Shown here piece by piece: positions 8,215 to 17,145 of a stretch of 62,651 nucleotides of DNA (the first letter of the stretch is position 1; each line of letters starts with the position of its first letter). The translations under genes and the position numbers were made by a program. The DNA is from an uncultured Clostridia bacterium (GTDB taxonomy: Bacteria; Bacillota; Clostridia; Oscillospirales; Ruminococcaceae): NCBI GenBank assembly GCA_947630555.1, contig CANRIA010000010.1, forward strand, positions 1-62,651. The letters are read 5' to 3'. The notes under the pieces are model-generated. The model saw only the letters and a list, made by a program, of their open reading frames with translations, was not told the DNA's origin and ran no database searches.

Positions 8215-9522
8215 CTAAACCAGCTTGCGCTTGTCTATTACTCTTACTGCCTTGCCCTCGCTGCGCGGTATTGAGTTAGGCTCAACCAGCCTAATTTTTG
8301 CCTTGATACCCAGCATTGAAAGCATATCTGCACTTATCTTATCTTCAACCGCTTCAACGCTCTTTATCGTATCAGAGAACATTTCGTCGGTCATTTCGAC
8401 CCTTATTTCAAACGTATCTGTATTGTTTACTCTGTCAACAACTATCTGATAGTTTGGTGAAGCGTTGCTCATTTTAAGCAGCACGCTCTCTATCTGCGAA
8501 GGGAACACATTTACGCCTCTGATTATAAGCATATCGTCGGTTCTGCCCATAGGCTTTGACATCTTTACAAGCGTTCTTCCGCAGGAGCATTTCTCTCTGG
8601 TAAGCACGCAAATATCCCTTGTTCTGTATCTCAGCAGAGGGAACGCTTCTTTTGTAATGCTGGTGAACACAAGCTCGCCCTTTGAGCCCTCGGGAAGCAC
8701 TTCGCCAGTGTCGGGGTCGATTATCTCGGCAATAAAGTGGTCTTCGTTTATATGCATACCCGTCTGTTCCTCGCATTCAAACGAAACGCCCGGCCCGCTT
8801 GTTTCTGTAAGACCATAAATATCGTATGCCTTTATGCCCAGCAGTCTTTCGATCTCGCGGCGCATTTCTTCCGTCCACGGCTCAGCGCCGAATATGCCTG
8901 CTTTGAGCTTTATGTCGTCGGGGCCATAGCCCATTTTATGCAGCGTTTCACCTATGTATGCAGCGTATGAAGGCGTACAGCAAAGTATGGTAGAGCCGAG
9001 ATCTCTCATAAACTGTATCTGCCTTTCGGTATTGCCCGATGACATAGGCAGAGTAAGGCAGCCTACCTTATGCGAGCCGCCGTTAAGTCCCGGCCCTCCG
9101 GTAAACAGTCCGTAGCCATAGCACACCTGACAAACGTCCTCGTTAGTTCCTCCTGCGGCAACTATCGCTCTTGCGCAGCAGTCCTCCCAAAGGTCGATAT
9201 CGTGCTGGGTGTAAAAAGCCACAACTCTCTTGCCCGTTGTTCCGCTGGTGGACTGTATCCTCACGCAGTCGGCAAGGGGCTTTGCAAGCAGTCCATAGGG
9301 GTATGCATCACGCAAATCAGCTTTTGAAAGAAAAGGCAGTTTGTGCAGGTCATCAATGCTTTTGATGTCTTCGGGCGTTACGCCTTTTTCCTCCATTTTC
9401 TTTCTGTAGTACGGCACGTTATCCCACACATGCTTTACCTGGGCGACAAGTCTTTCATTTTGCAGACTTATCATTTCCTGCCGTGACATACATTCGATCT
9501 TTTCGTTCCAGTACCTAGGCAT
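8215..9522 (-). CDS. paaK: Phenylacetate--CoA ligase family protein
   Basis: A 435-residue adenylate-forming enzyme that activates an aryl-acetic acid to its CoA thioester with ATP. The P-loop-like STSGTTGKRVVAFYT lies near 91, FGAEPWTEEMR near 212, the YGLTETSGPG adenylate block near 239, and a C-terminal AMP-binding domain follows from about 330 (MLIIRGVNVFP). Next to iorAB it fits the pathway in which aromatic amino acids are transaminated, oxidatively decarboxylated to aryl-acetyl-CoA, and then interconverted with the free acid. The ATG has an AGGAGGAGA site and overlaps the upstream HD-like gene by 8 bases, which implies translational coupling. Confidence 0.92.
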   Translation of the reverse strand: MPRYWNEKIECMSRQEMISLQNERLVAQVKHVWDNVPYYRKKMEEKGVTPEDIKSIDDLHKLPFLSKADLRDAYPYGLLAKPLADCVRIQSTSGTTGKRVVAFYTQHDIDLWEDCCARAIVAAGGTNEDVCQVCYGYGLFTGGPGLNGGSHKVGCLTLPMSSGNTERQIQFMRDLGSTILCCTPSYAAYIGETLHKMGYGPDDIKLKAGIFGAEPWTEEMRREIERLLGIKAYDIYGLTETSGPGVSFECEEQTGMHINEDHFIAEIIDPDTGEVLPEGSKGELVFTSITKEAFPLLRYRTRDICVLTREKCSCGRTLVKMSKPMGRTDDMLIIRGVNVFPSQIESVLLKMSNASPNYQIVVDRVNNTDTFEIRVEMTDEMFSDTIKSVEAVEDKISADMLSMLGIKAKIRLVEPNSIPRSEGKAVRVIDKRKLV

Positions 9523-10012
9523 TTTTATCTCCTCCTATATTATTATCGCTTTTTCTGCGATTACCTACCGAGAAAATGCTGCACAGATATTCCTGACCGC
9601 ACTTTGTTTTAAAGTTCTTCATCAGGTTTTCAACAATGGTCTCTTTATCGAGCCTGTTTTCAAAAGCGTTTACCAGAAATCTCGCTTCAAACAGCATCTG
9701 CCGCTCTATTGAATCTATATTTTCTGTATCGTCAATATTTATGATAAGACCGTGCACCTTTTGTATAACGCTTCTATCGCACCCAAGGTTCAAAAGCAGC
9801 ATATCAGCAAAGGATGCGCTTTCCGCGCTGCTGCCGCCCATTTCGCAAAGTATGGCGGCTTTTTCGGCGGTATCTCTCGCCTCGTCGCTGATGTCTTCTT
9901 CTGCCGCTATGGCGTGCACAAAAGAATATATCTTCATAGCGTGATAGACCTTTTCGGGCTCTCCGCCGTGGTGCTGTATCATAAGTGATATAATAGCCGA
10001 CTGCTCTGACAT
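9515..10012 (-). CDS. Degenerate HD-domain-like protein of unknown function
   Basis: A 165-residue mostly helical protein. The stretch HAMKIYSFVHAIAAEEDISDEARDT (positions about 25-50, His first) resembles the first metal-binding helix of HD phosphohydrolases. Where the HD dyad should follow (LLHDIG) this protein has ILCEMGG, so the catalytic pair is missing, as is a clear later His/Asp. It is probably a non-catalytic scaffold or regulator. It lies between iorB and paaK, overlaps paaK by 8 bases, and starts with a good AAGGAG site, so its role is probably linked to this operon. Confidence 0.6.
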   Translation of the reverse strand: MSEQSAIISLMIQHHGGEPEKVYHAMKIYSFVHAIAAEEDISDEARDTAEKAAILCEMGGSSAESASFADMLLLNLGCDRSVIQKVHGLIINIDDTENIDSIERQMLFEARFLVNAFENRLDKETIVENLMKNFKTKCGQEYLCSIFSVGNRRKSDNNIGGDKNA

Positions 10013-10060
10013 TTTTATCGCTCCTTACATTCAAACAATATGCACAATAAACACAATGAG

Positions 10061-10648
10061 TTACGCCTGCTGCAAAACGCACTCTCTGCCCATTTCAAAG
10101 GCTTTTTTGTTAAGTTCCAAAAACTTCGGCGGCACGCACTGCTCAATTGCCTGCTGCCAGTATTTTTCATCAAAATCCATTTTGGCAGATACCAGCCCCA
10201 TGAGAACAACGTTTGAAGCCTTTGCGCTGCCTGCTTTTACAGCCAGATCAAGCGCATTTGCGGATATAACGCTTATGCCCTGCGCTTTCAGCTTGCCTAT
10301 CACGTCCTCGGGGTACTGCGCCGCGCCCTGAATAACGGGCATGGGGTCTATCTGCTGGGTAGAAGTAACTATATGACCGCCTTTTTTGAGATATTCCACC
10401 CACCTTGCGGCTTCAAGCGCCTCAAAGCTTATGATTATATCCGCCTCGCCTTTTTCAACAACGGGGGAATAAACCTTGTCGCCGTATTTTACATATGTTA
10501 CGACCGAACCGCCGCGCTGGCTCATGCCGTGAACCTCGCTTACCTTTACGTCAAACCCCTGCGAGAGCAGAACGTTTCCTATAAGTCTTGACGCCAGCAG
10601 ACTTCCCTGTCCGCCGACCCCGACTATCATTATAGACTTAGTTTCCAT
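10061..10648 (-). CDS. iorB: Indolepyruvate:ferredoxin oxidoreductase, beta (gamma-domain) subunit
   Basis: A 195-residue subunit of the 2-oxoacid:ferredoxin oxidoreductase that converts indolepyruvate and other aryl-pyruvates to aryl-acetyl-CoA, passing electrons to ferredoxin. The N-terminal GVGGQGSLLASRLIGNVLL and SEVHGMSQRGGSVVTYVKYG (about 40-60) blocks are typical of the pyruvate/ketoisovalerate oxidoreductase gamma domain. It pairs with iorA, but here the two are separated by a small membrane-protein gene. The start has an AGGAG site 7 bases upstream. Confidence 0.93.
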   Translation of the reverse strand: METKSIMIVGVGGQGSLLASRLIGNVLLSQGFDVKVSEVHGMSQRGGSVVTYVKYGDKVYSPVVEKGEADIIISFEALEAARWVEYLKKGGHIVTSTQQIDPMPVIQGAAQYPEDVIGKLKAQGISVISANALDLAVKAGSAKASNVVLMGLVSAKMDFDEKYWQQAIEQCVPPKFLELNKKAFEMGRECVLQQA

Positions 10649-10684
10649 AATATTTCTCCTAAATTAAAGTATTCACAAGCGTGA

Positions 10685-11185
10685 TCATTTTTTCTTTACA
10701 AAAGATGCTATTATAACAGCAGATGCTATCACAGTTACTAAATATCCGAACACCAGATCATGTGTGAAGTCATCGCTGTATCTTTCGTCAGCACCCACCA
10801 TTTCAAGCAGGTCGTCATATGTATCAACATAATCGCCAAAATCAGTAAATATCTCAAATGTGGAAGCATCGCTGTCTAGCCCTGCCAGTTCAAACGCGGC
10901 TGCAACACTTGCTTCGTCCTCAAAATCTTTATGCAGCTGTATAGCATAGTTCATTCTTGTTCCCACAAAAACGGCTATAAGCACAAGCACCGCGCATATT
11001 ACCATGCCCAACTTGTCCATGCCTTTGCCAAGCAGCTTATATCCGAAAAATGCTCCTGCGGCAAGCGCAAGTCCGCCTATCCACGATATATAGCCTGCCA
11101 TGCCTATCAGGCACCATACTACAATTCCCAGAACAGTGCCGACCACACCGCCGATTATTCCCATTATTTTATTGCTTTGCTCCAT
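10685..11185 (-). CDS. Small membrane protein of unknown function between iorA and iorB
   Basis: A 166-residue protein not recognised by family. It has three N-terminal membrane segments (about 8-28, 33-52 and 60-77), an acidic soluble stretch (about 85-140, FEDEASVAAAFELAGLDSDAS), and a last hydrophobic segment (about 144-162) ending in KKK. The Gly-rich first segments (GIIGGVVGTVLGIVVW) look like a four-helix membrane bundle. It has its own AGGAG site and lies 39 bases downstream of iorA and 36 upstream of iorB on the same strand. It is clearly in the operon, but the sequence does not show what it does there. Confidence 0.75.
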   Translation of the reverse strand: MEQSNKIMGIIGGVVGTVLGIVVWCLIGMAGYISWIGGLALAAGAFFGYKLLGKGMDKLGMVICAVLVLIAVFVGTRMNYAIQLHKDFEDEASVAAAFELAGLDSDASTFEIFTDFGDYVDTYDDLLEMVGADERYSDDFTHDLVFGYLVTVIASAVIIASFVKKK

Positions 11186-11224
11186 AATATAACTCTCCTT
11201 AAATATTTTTTGTAAACTGCAATG

Positions 11225-12955
11225 CTATTTTTCTATTGCCGAAAGTCTGCACATATCGGTGCATATGCCGCAGCCTACGCACTGTGTTGCGTCTATGACC
11301 GCCTTGCCGCTGTGTACAGATATTGCAGGGCAGCCTATTTTCAGGCAGTTTTTGCAGCCAACGCATTTGTCTGTATTTACTTTCAGCGGTGCTTCGTGCT
11401 TTACGTATTTCAAAAGTGCGCATGGTCTGCGAGAGATAATAACGCTTGCTTCGTCGGCGGCGAGTTCTTCTTTTATAACTTCCTCGCACTGCTTCATGTT
11501 ATAGGGGTCAACCACTCTCACCCTGTTTATGCCTACCGCGCGGCAAAGGGCTTCGAGGTCTACCGCATATGCAGGTTCGCCTTTTAGATTCTTGCCCGTC
11601 GTTGGGTTCTGCTGGTGCCCCGTCATGCCCGTGATAGAGTTATCCAGTATTATAACGGTAGAATTTGAAGCGTTGTAAGCAATGTTGACAAGCCCCGTAA
11701 TACCGCTGTGCATGAACGTTGAATCGCCTATTACAGCAACGGTGTTTCTTTCGGCTTCTTCTCCCCTTGCCTTGTTAAAGCCGTGCAAAGCCGACACCGA
11801 TGCGCCCATGCAAATGGTTGTATCCATAGCAGAGAGGGGTGCAGTCGCGCCGAGGGTATAGCAGCCTATATCGCCTGTTACGTTAAGTTTCAGCTTGTTA
11901 AGGCAGTAGAAAAGTCCTCTGTGGGGGCAGCCTGCGCACATTACGGGCGGTCTTACGGGAACGGGCTCGCTAAAAATATCAAACTCTTTCTTCTCGCCGA
12001 GAATTTTTTCTGCCACTATCGCCTGCGAAAGCTCGCCTATGCGGCTGAATATCTCCTTGCCGATAACGTTTACGCCTATCTTCTTGCAGTGGGATTCTAT
12101 AAAGTCGTCAAGCTCCTCTATAACATATACTTTGTCAAACTGCGCCGCGAAGTTCTTTATAATATCGGTGGGCAGAGGGTTCACCAGCCCGAGTTTGAGA
12201 TACGATGCCTTATCCCCAAGCGCTTCCCTCGCATACTGATATGAAATACCGCTGGTGATTACGCCAAACTGCGCGCCGTCGTTCAGCTCTACTCTGTTAA
12301 ACTCACAGTCGCTTCCAAATTTTTCTGCCGCTTTCAGCCGCTCCTCTACGGTGACGTGCAGTTTTCTTGCGTTTGCAGGCAGAGTAACAAACTTTGCCGC
12401 ATTCTTTACATACGGCTTTAGCTGGTAGTCTACCCTGTCGCAAAGCTCAACAGCCGACTGCGAATGTGCCACCCTTGTTGACATTCTTACAATAACAGGG
12501 GTATCGAATTTTTCCGAAAGCTCAAAGCCTTTCTTTACAAAGTCTTTTACTTCCTGAGAATCCGAGGGCTCGAGCATAAGCACCTTTGAAGCCTTTGCAT
12601 GGTGGCGTGAATCCTGCTCGTTCTGCGAAGAATGCATACCGGGGTCGTCTGCCACGCAAACCACCATACCGCCGGTAACGCCCGTATAACCTGCCGTATA
12701 CAAAGGGTCGGCGGCAACGTTGAGACCAACGTGCTTCATACCGCAAAAGCTTCTTGCGCCGCCTATAGATGCGCCGAGAGCCACTTCAAACGCGACCTTC
12801 TCGTTAGGCGCCCATTCGGCATATATATCGTCATATTTTGCTGCTGCCTCGGTAACTTCGGTCGAAGGCGTGCCGGGGTATGATGAAACCACGGTGCAGC
12901 CGCCCTCATAAAGTCCTCTGGCAAAAGCCTCGTTGCCAAGCATGAGTTTTTTCAT
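11225..12955 (-). CDS. iorA: Indolepyruvate:ferredoxin oxidoreductase, alpha subunit
   Basis: A 576-residue thiamine-diphosphate and iron-sulfur enzyme subunit. The N-terminal half has the pyrimidine-binding part (SYPGTPSTEVTEA near 22). A central MCAGCPHRG and the TPP motif GDIGCYTLGA...VIGDSTFMHSG follow around 370-435. The C-terminus has two [4Fe-4S] motifs, CVGCKNCLKIGCP and CVGCGICTDMC. It oxidises aromatic 2-oxoacids with CoA to aryl-acetyl-CoA, reducing ferredoxin. The ATG at 12955 has an AAAGGA site; an extension of 28 codons upstream lacks one. A TTGTCA/TATTAT promoter may lie around 12998-13029. It is the first gene of a six-gene operon. Confidence 0.95.
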   Translation of the reverse strand: MKKLMLGNEAFARGLYEGGCTVVSSYPGTPSTEVTEAAAKYDDIYAEWAPNEKVAFEVALGASIGGARSFCGMKHVGLNVAADPLYTAGYTGVTGGMVVCVADDPGMHSSQNEQDSRHHAKASKVLMLEPSDSQEVKDFVKKGFELSEKFDTPVIVRMSTRVAHSQSAVELCDRVDYQLKPYVKNAAKFVTLPANARKLHVTVEERLKAAEKFGSDCEFNRVELNDGAQFGVITSGISYQYAREALGDKASYLKLGLVNPLPTDIIKNFAAQFDKVYVIEELDDFIESHCKKIGVNVIGKEIFSRIGELSQAIVAEKILGEKKEFDIFSEPVPVRPPVMCAGCPHRGLFYCLNKLKLNVTGDIGCYTLGATAPLSAMDTTICMGASVSALHGFNKARGEEAERNTVAVIGDSTFMHSGITGLVNIAYNASNSTVIILDNSITGMTGHQQNPTTGKNLKGEPAYAVDLEALCRAVGINRVRVVDPYNMKQCEEVIKEELAADEASVIISRRPCALLKYVKHEAPLKVNTDKCVGCKNCLKIGCPAISVHSGKAVIDATQCVGCGICTDMCRLSAIEK

Positions 12956-13070
12956 ATAATCTTTCCTTTCATATCTTCTAAGACCACATACATTCAGTAT
13001 AACATAATAAGCAGTGAAAATCAATCTGACAAAGTTCACATGATTTCACTGCATATTCTGTAAATATTAA

Positions 13071-15107
13071 CTACAATTCTGCGCCTTTTGCAAACAGGTC
13101 TTCCACCGCGGCTTTAAGCATTTTGTGCTCGGGAAGTGAAAGGTCGCTGTCCTGCGCTAACGTTTCTTCAGCGGCACGCCGGGCACGGCGCATAACTTCA
13201 ATATCTTCTGTCATATCTGCAATTTTAAGCTTTGGCAGACCGTGCTGGCGCGAGCCGAAAAACTCGCCCGGCCCACGCATTTTCAGATCCTCTTCCGAAA
13301 TTTTAAAGCCGTCGGTGTTGTGCGCGAGGGTCTCTAAGCGTTTGCGGCAATCGGGTGTCATGTTGTCGGTTATAAGTATGCAGTAAGACTGCTTGCTGCC
13401 TCTGCCTACCCTGCCCCTGAGCTGGTGCAGCTGTGAAAGCCCGAATCTGTCGGAATTTTCAACAACCATGACTGTGGCGTTGGGCACGTCAACACCTACT
13501 TCGATAACCGTGGTAGATACCAGTATATCAAGCCTGTGCTGTATAAAAGCCTGCATTACTTCGTCCTTTTCTGCGCTCGGCATTTTGCCGTGCAGCAGCC
13601 CTATCCTGCAGCCTTTAAAGCTGCCCTTTGCTATATCATCGGCGTATTTTTTTACGGATTTTAGCTGCATTTCGCTTTCGTCAATCATCGGGCAGACTAT
13701 ATAACACTGCCTGCCGCTGTCTATCTCTTTCCTTACAAAGCCGAACGCGCGCTGCCGCACCTTGCCCGACATTGCGTATGTTTTTATAGGCAGCCTACCT
13801 TTGGGCATTTCGTCCAGCACCGATATATCCATATCGCCGAATATCATCAGCGCGAGGGTGCGCGGTATCGGCGTTGCAGACATTACCAGCCTGTGTGGGT
13901 CGGAGCCTTTTTTGGCTAGGTCTGCACGCTGCTGCACGCCAAAACGGTGCTGCTCATCTGTAATAACAAGACCGAGAGAGTGAAACTCCACGCTTTTTTG
14001 AAACAGCGCGTGAGTACCCACCGCCACGGCACATTCGCCGCTTTGCAAAGCACGGCGCACCTCGGTCTTTTGCTTTTCGCTCATAGAGCCGGTAAGCAGC
14101 AAAACGCTCACGCCAAGGGGCTGCAAAAGCTCGGTAAGGGTCTTATAGTGCTGCGCCGCGAGTATCTCGGTTGGCGCCATAAGGGCTGTCTGATAGCCGT
14201 TTTTTGCTGTAATATAGGCGCAGGCAGCCGCAACGGCAGTTTTGCCCGAGCCCACATCGCCCTGCAAAAGCCTGTTCATAGGCGCGCCGCTTTGCATATC
14301 TTTGGCACATTCTGTAATGCTGCGCTTTTGTGCGCCTGTCATCTCAAACGGAAGCATTTTTTCAAACTCTGCAAAGCTTATATCCTGAAGCACACAGGCG
14401 GTGTTTTCGCGAATGCGTGAGCGCAGGCACCTCATACCTAGCGCCAGCACATAAAGTTCTTCAAAAATAAGCCTTTCACGCGCTATTTCAGCCGACTGCG
14501 TTTCTTTAGGAAAGTGTATATTTTCAAGTGCGAAACGGCTTGCACACACCAGGTTTTCCTGCCGCACCTGCTGGGGAATTATCTCTGTAAAATCGTTAAC
14601 GCGCGAGAGAGCCTCTTTAACAGCACCGCGCAGAATGTTCTGACTAAGCCCCTCTGTCAGTGGGTACACGGGCAGTATCATATCCTGTGAGAGGGCGTTT
14701 ATTATCATCGGCGAGGACATTTCTTTCCGCCTGCCGCTGCCCGTTATCTTGCCGTAAAAAAGATAGCTCTCGCCAACATATATGCTTTCAAACTGATACT
14801 TAGAATTATAAATAGTGACCGTCATTTCGCCGCTTTCGTCAGCCGCTATGAATTTGAATATAGTCATACCGCTGCGTATGCGTGCAGGGGCTAGTTTTCG
14901 CACTACCTCGCACTTTACAACGCACTGGGTATCTTCAGGGGCATCGGCTATCTCAACGGGGGAAGTGTAATCAATATATGCGCGCGGATAATGCGTGAGC
15001 AGGTCGCCTATGGTGTGTATGCCCAGTTTGGCAAACTGCTCTGCCCTGCGTGAGCCTATTCTGCCAAGCTTTGTAATGCTGTCTTTAAACGACAGAACAC
15101 TTTGCAT
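13071..15107 (-). CDS. recG: ATP-dependent DNA helicase RecG
   Basis: A 678-residue superfamily 2 helicase that remodels stalled replication forks and branched DNA. The order is a helical N-terminus with the wedge OB-fold (about 55-130), helicase motif I GDVGSGKT at 283-290, DEQHRFG (motif II) near 377, the ATPIPRTLAL block near 405, and QLRGRVGRG (motif VI) near 585. The C-terminal RecG block follows (DLKMRGPGEFFGSRQHG). The length is normal. The start has a purine-rich AGGGGGCGAGG stretch immediately upstream. It is a single gene transcribed away from the sigma-factor operon. Confidence 0.96.
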   Translation of the reverse strand: MQSVLSFKDSITKLGRIGSRRAEQFAKLGIHTIGDLLTHYPRAYIDYTSPVEIADAPEDTQCVVKCEVVRKLAPARIRSGMTIFKFIAADESGEMTVTIYNSKYQFESIYVGESYLFYGKITGSGRRKEMSSPMIINALSQDMILPVYPLTEGLSQNILRGAVKEALSRVNDFTEIIPQQVRQENLVCASRFALENIHFPKETQSAEIARERLIFEELYVLALGMRCLRSRIRENTACVLQDISFAEFEKMLPFEMTGAQKRSITECAKDMQSGAPMNRLLQGDVGSGKTAVAAACAYITAKNGYQTALMAPTEILAAQHYKTLTELLQPLGVSVLLLTGSMSEKQKTEVRRALQSGECAVAVGTHALFQKSVEFHSLGLVITDEQHRFGVQQRADLAKKGSDPHRLVMSATPIPRTLALMIFGDMDISVLDEMPKGRLPIKTYAMSGKVRQRAFGFVRKEIDSGRQCYIVCPMIDESEMQLKSVKKYADDIAKGSFKGCRIGLLHGKMPSAEKDEVMQAFIQHRLDILVSTTVIEVGVDVPNATVMVVENSDRFGLSQLHQLRGRVGRGSKQSYCILITDNMTPDCRKRLETLAHNTDGFKISEEDLKMRGPGEFFGSRQHGLPKLKIADMTEDIEVMRRARRAAEETLAQDSDLSLPEHKMLKAAVEDLFAKGAEL

Positions 15108-15163
15108 ATCCTCGCCCCCTTTTCTACAATACTACATTATATTATATATTATTTCGCCGCGGT

Positions 15164-15192
15164 TTGCAATAGGTGAATTTTTATGATATAAT
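15164..15192 (+). promoter_or_regulatory. Sigma-70 promoter upstream of the ECF sigma-factor operon
   Basis: TTGCAA at 15164-15169, a 17-base spacer and TATAAT at 15187-15192. Transcription would start near 15199, about 74 bases before the sigma-factor start codon. Confidence 0.6.
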
Positions 15193-15272
15193 TTTTTTGT
15201 ATATTTTTTGAGACCAAACGGCTTTTTGAAACGTATTATTTATGAAAGGTCTTTCAAAGGAACGGTGACGGC

Positions 15273-15743
15273 ATGAAACTAAGCTGTGAACAGATAGAAC
15301 AGTTAGTACAAAAATACAGCGATATGATCTACAGAGTGGCATATTCTCAGCTTGGCAGTGATGCAGCCGCTGCGGACGTTGTGAGCGATGTGTTTCTTAA
15401 AATTCTCACGCTGGAAAAAAGCCTTAAAAGCGAGCAGCACACAAAGGCTTGGCTTATCCGCGTGACTATAAACAGGTGCAGAGATATTTTCCGCGCGCAG
15501 AAAAACATATCTGCCGACGAAAGCCCACAGCAGGCTGCGGACTTTGCACCCGTTGACGAAAAGCTGGATATTGAGGCGGCGCTGGAGCAGATGCCCCCTA
15601 AACTGCGCACCGTTTTGTATCTGTATTATTATGAAGAATACGGCACGCGTGAGATAGCAAAAATGCTTGGCATACCCAAAAGCACGGTGACTACATCGCT
15701 TGCACGGGCGAGAAAGATGCTGAAAAACAAACTTGACGGCTGA
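15273..15743 (+). CDS. ECF-type RNA polymerase sigma factor (sigma-70 family)
   Basis: A 156-residue alternative sigma factor. Region 2 (about 8-75) contains DMIYRVAYSQLGSDAAAADVVSDVFLKIL, the core-RNAP and -10 recognition part. Region 4 (about 98-150) has LPPKLRTVLYLYYYEEYGTREIAKMLGIPKSTVTTSLARARK-type HTH features for the -35 element. An AAAGGAA site precedes the ATG. The next gene, 22 bases downstream, encodes a membrane protein that probably acts as its anti-sigma or sensor, the usual two-gene arrangement. Confidence 0.9.
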   Translation: MKLSCEQIEQLVQKYSDMIYRVAYSQLGSDAAAADVVSDVFLKILTLEKSLKSEQHTKAWLIRVTINRCRDIFRAQKNISADESPQQAADFAPVDEKLDIEAALEQMPPKLRTVLYLYYYEEYGTREIAKMLGIPKSTVTTSLARARKMLKNKLDG

Positions 15744-15765
15744 TACAGTCAGGAGCTGAATTTAT

Positions 15766-16992
15766 ATGTTAAAGAACAAACTTCAAAAATATTATGATGA
15801 TCAAAAGCTGGGCGATGAGCGAAAAAGGCTTTTAGTACAAAAAATGAGACAGCAAAGCGGTGCGCCGATTATTGAAAAAGCGCAGAAAACCGAGCCCCAA
15901 AGCGAGGCATGGGTAAGGCGCGGCGGCATAGTCATGCTGGGCAGCATTGCGGCGGCTCTGGCACTTGTTATAGGCATAGGCTTCCTCCTTAAAAACGCGC
16001 GCGGCGGCAGTGACGAAATGAAAGTCACTCCGCCTGCCGACAGCGTGCCGAGCGTTTCACAGACCTTGCCGCAGGTCTCGCAGCCTGAGAGCACATCTTC
16101 GGAAGACCCGATGGCATCAACAGAAAAGCCGCGCAAAAACGGGCAGTTTGATCTTCTGCTTGAAGGCTATGTGGTAGACAACTTTGACCCGACTTATGGC
16201 AACGGCAACACATTTTTTGTAGATGAAGCGGAGGACATAACCGTTACGGCTGAGTTTGATGCGCAGGGCGAAGATGTAAAACAGGTGCAGTATATGCTTT
16301 TTGCAAACTCTTTAGGCAGGCAGATAATTATCGACAGCCGACAGATGACTGAGGCAGATAACAGCGGTATTTACCCGGTTTACACATCATCTTGCAAGCT
16401 TTCGCCGGGTATGTATCAGATAAGCCCCGACTTTGCCTGCCCGCCTATGAGCGTTACAGCCTTTGCGCTGGTAAAATACGCAGACGGCGAGACAATGCTT
16501 TACTGCGATACGCTTTACAACACCGCTTACAATGAGGGCTTGTTTGAAGAGTATTACAAATATGTTGAGGAGTATATAGATAGCTGCACCACTGATATGG
16601 CAAACGTAAAAAGCTATATTCCTGCCGACGAATATTTTTCGAGCATAAAGTGGACGGAAGACTTTGGCAGCATTGCAAACTATCTGACGATAGAAAGTCA
16701 TGCGGACAGCAAGCTTATAAACTTCTACACCGCAACGGGCGCGCCCTACAGCATCATCACAATTACCGACAGCGATCTTTCCGAGCCGTTTTACAGCACA
16801 ATCGTTGCTTACAGTGCAAATGGCGAAATGCTCAGCTATAGTGTAGATTTAAGCAGCGGCGAGAATGTTTTTGTGGCGGCAGTGCCTATGTATGATTTTG
16901 ACCTGCCTGTGGTGATAGCCGACAGCCTGTATCCCGAAAATATTACCTATATCGGTGATGATATTGTGACCGAATACGAGAGCGACAGATAA
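15766..16992 (+). CDS. Single-pass membrane protein, probable partner/anti-sigma of the ECF factor
   Basis: A 408-residue protein. An N-terminal cytoplasmic stretch of about 48 residues (KLQKYYDDQKLGDERKRLLV) is followed by one membrane segment (about 50-70, GGIVMLGSIAAALALVIGIGF). A Ser/Pro-rich linker and a large extracytoplasmic domain without a recognised fold come next. It starts 22 bases after the ECF sigma gene with its own AGGAG site. The topology and position fit an anti-sigma or co-regulator that senses an envelope signal, but no zinc-anti-sigma HxxxCxxC motif is present, so this role is inferred from context. Confidence 0.65.
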   Translation: MLKNKLQKYYDDQKLGDERKRLLVQKMRQQSGAPIIEKAQKTEPQSEAWVRRGGIVMLGSIAAALALVIGIGFLLKNARGGSDEMKVTPPADSVPSVSQTLPQVSQPESTSSEDPMASTEKPRKNGQFDLLLEGYVVDNFDPTYGNGNTFFVDEAEDITVTAEFDAQGEDVKQVQYMLFANSLGRQIIIDSRQMTEADNSGIYPVYTSSCKLSPGMYQISPDFACPPMSVTAFALVKYADGETMLYCDTLYNTAYNEGLFEEYYKYVEEYIDSCTTDMANVKSYIPADEYFSSIKWTEDFGSIANYLTIESHADSKLINFYTATGAPYSIITITDSDLSEPFYSTIVAYSANGEMLSYSVDLSSGENVFVAAVPMYDFDLPVVIADSLYPENITYIGDDIVTEYESDR

Positions 16993-17023
16993 GACGCTGT
17001 AAAACTTAATATTTGGCTGCCAC

Positions 17024-17058
17024 GGCGCGAGTGTTATGCTTGCACTCGCGCCCTTTTT
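17024..17058 (+). terminator. Terminator of the sigma-factor operon
   Basis: GGCGCGAGTG, a nine-base loop, CACTCGCGCC and CTTTTT form a strong GC stem 32 bases after the stop codon. Confidence 0.9.
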
Positions 17059-17145
17059 GTACCCTTTTTTATCCCGAAAGCTGCCATATTCTATATAATA
17101 TGACACTTAATACTAAACACAAGACAAAAGAAAGAGGCTTTATAT

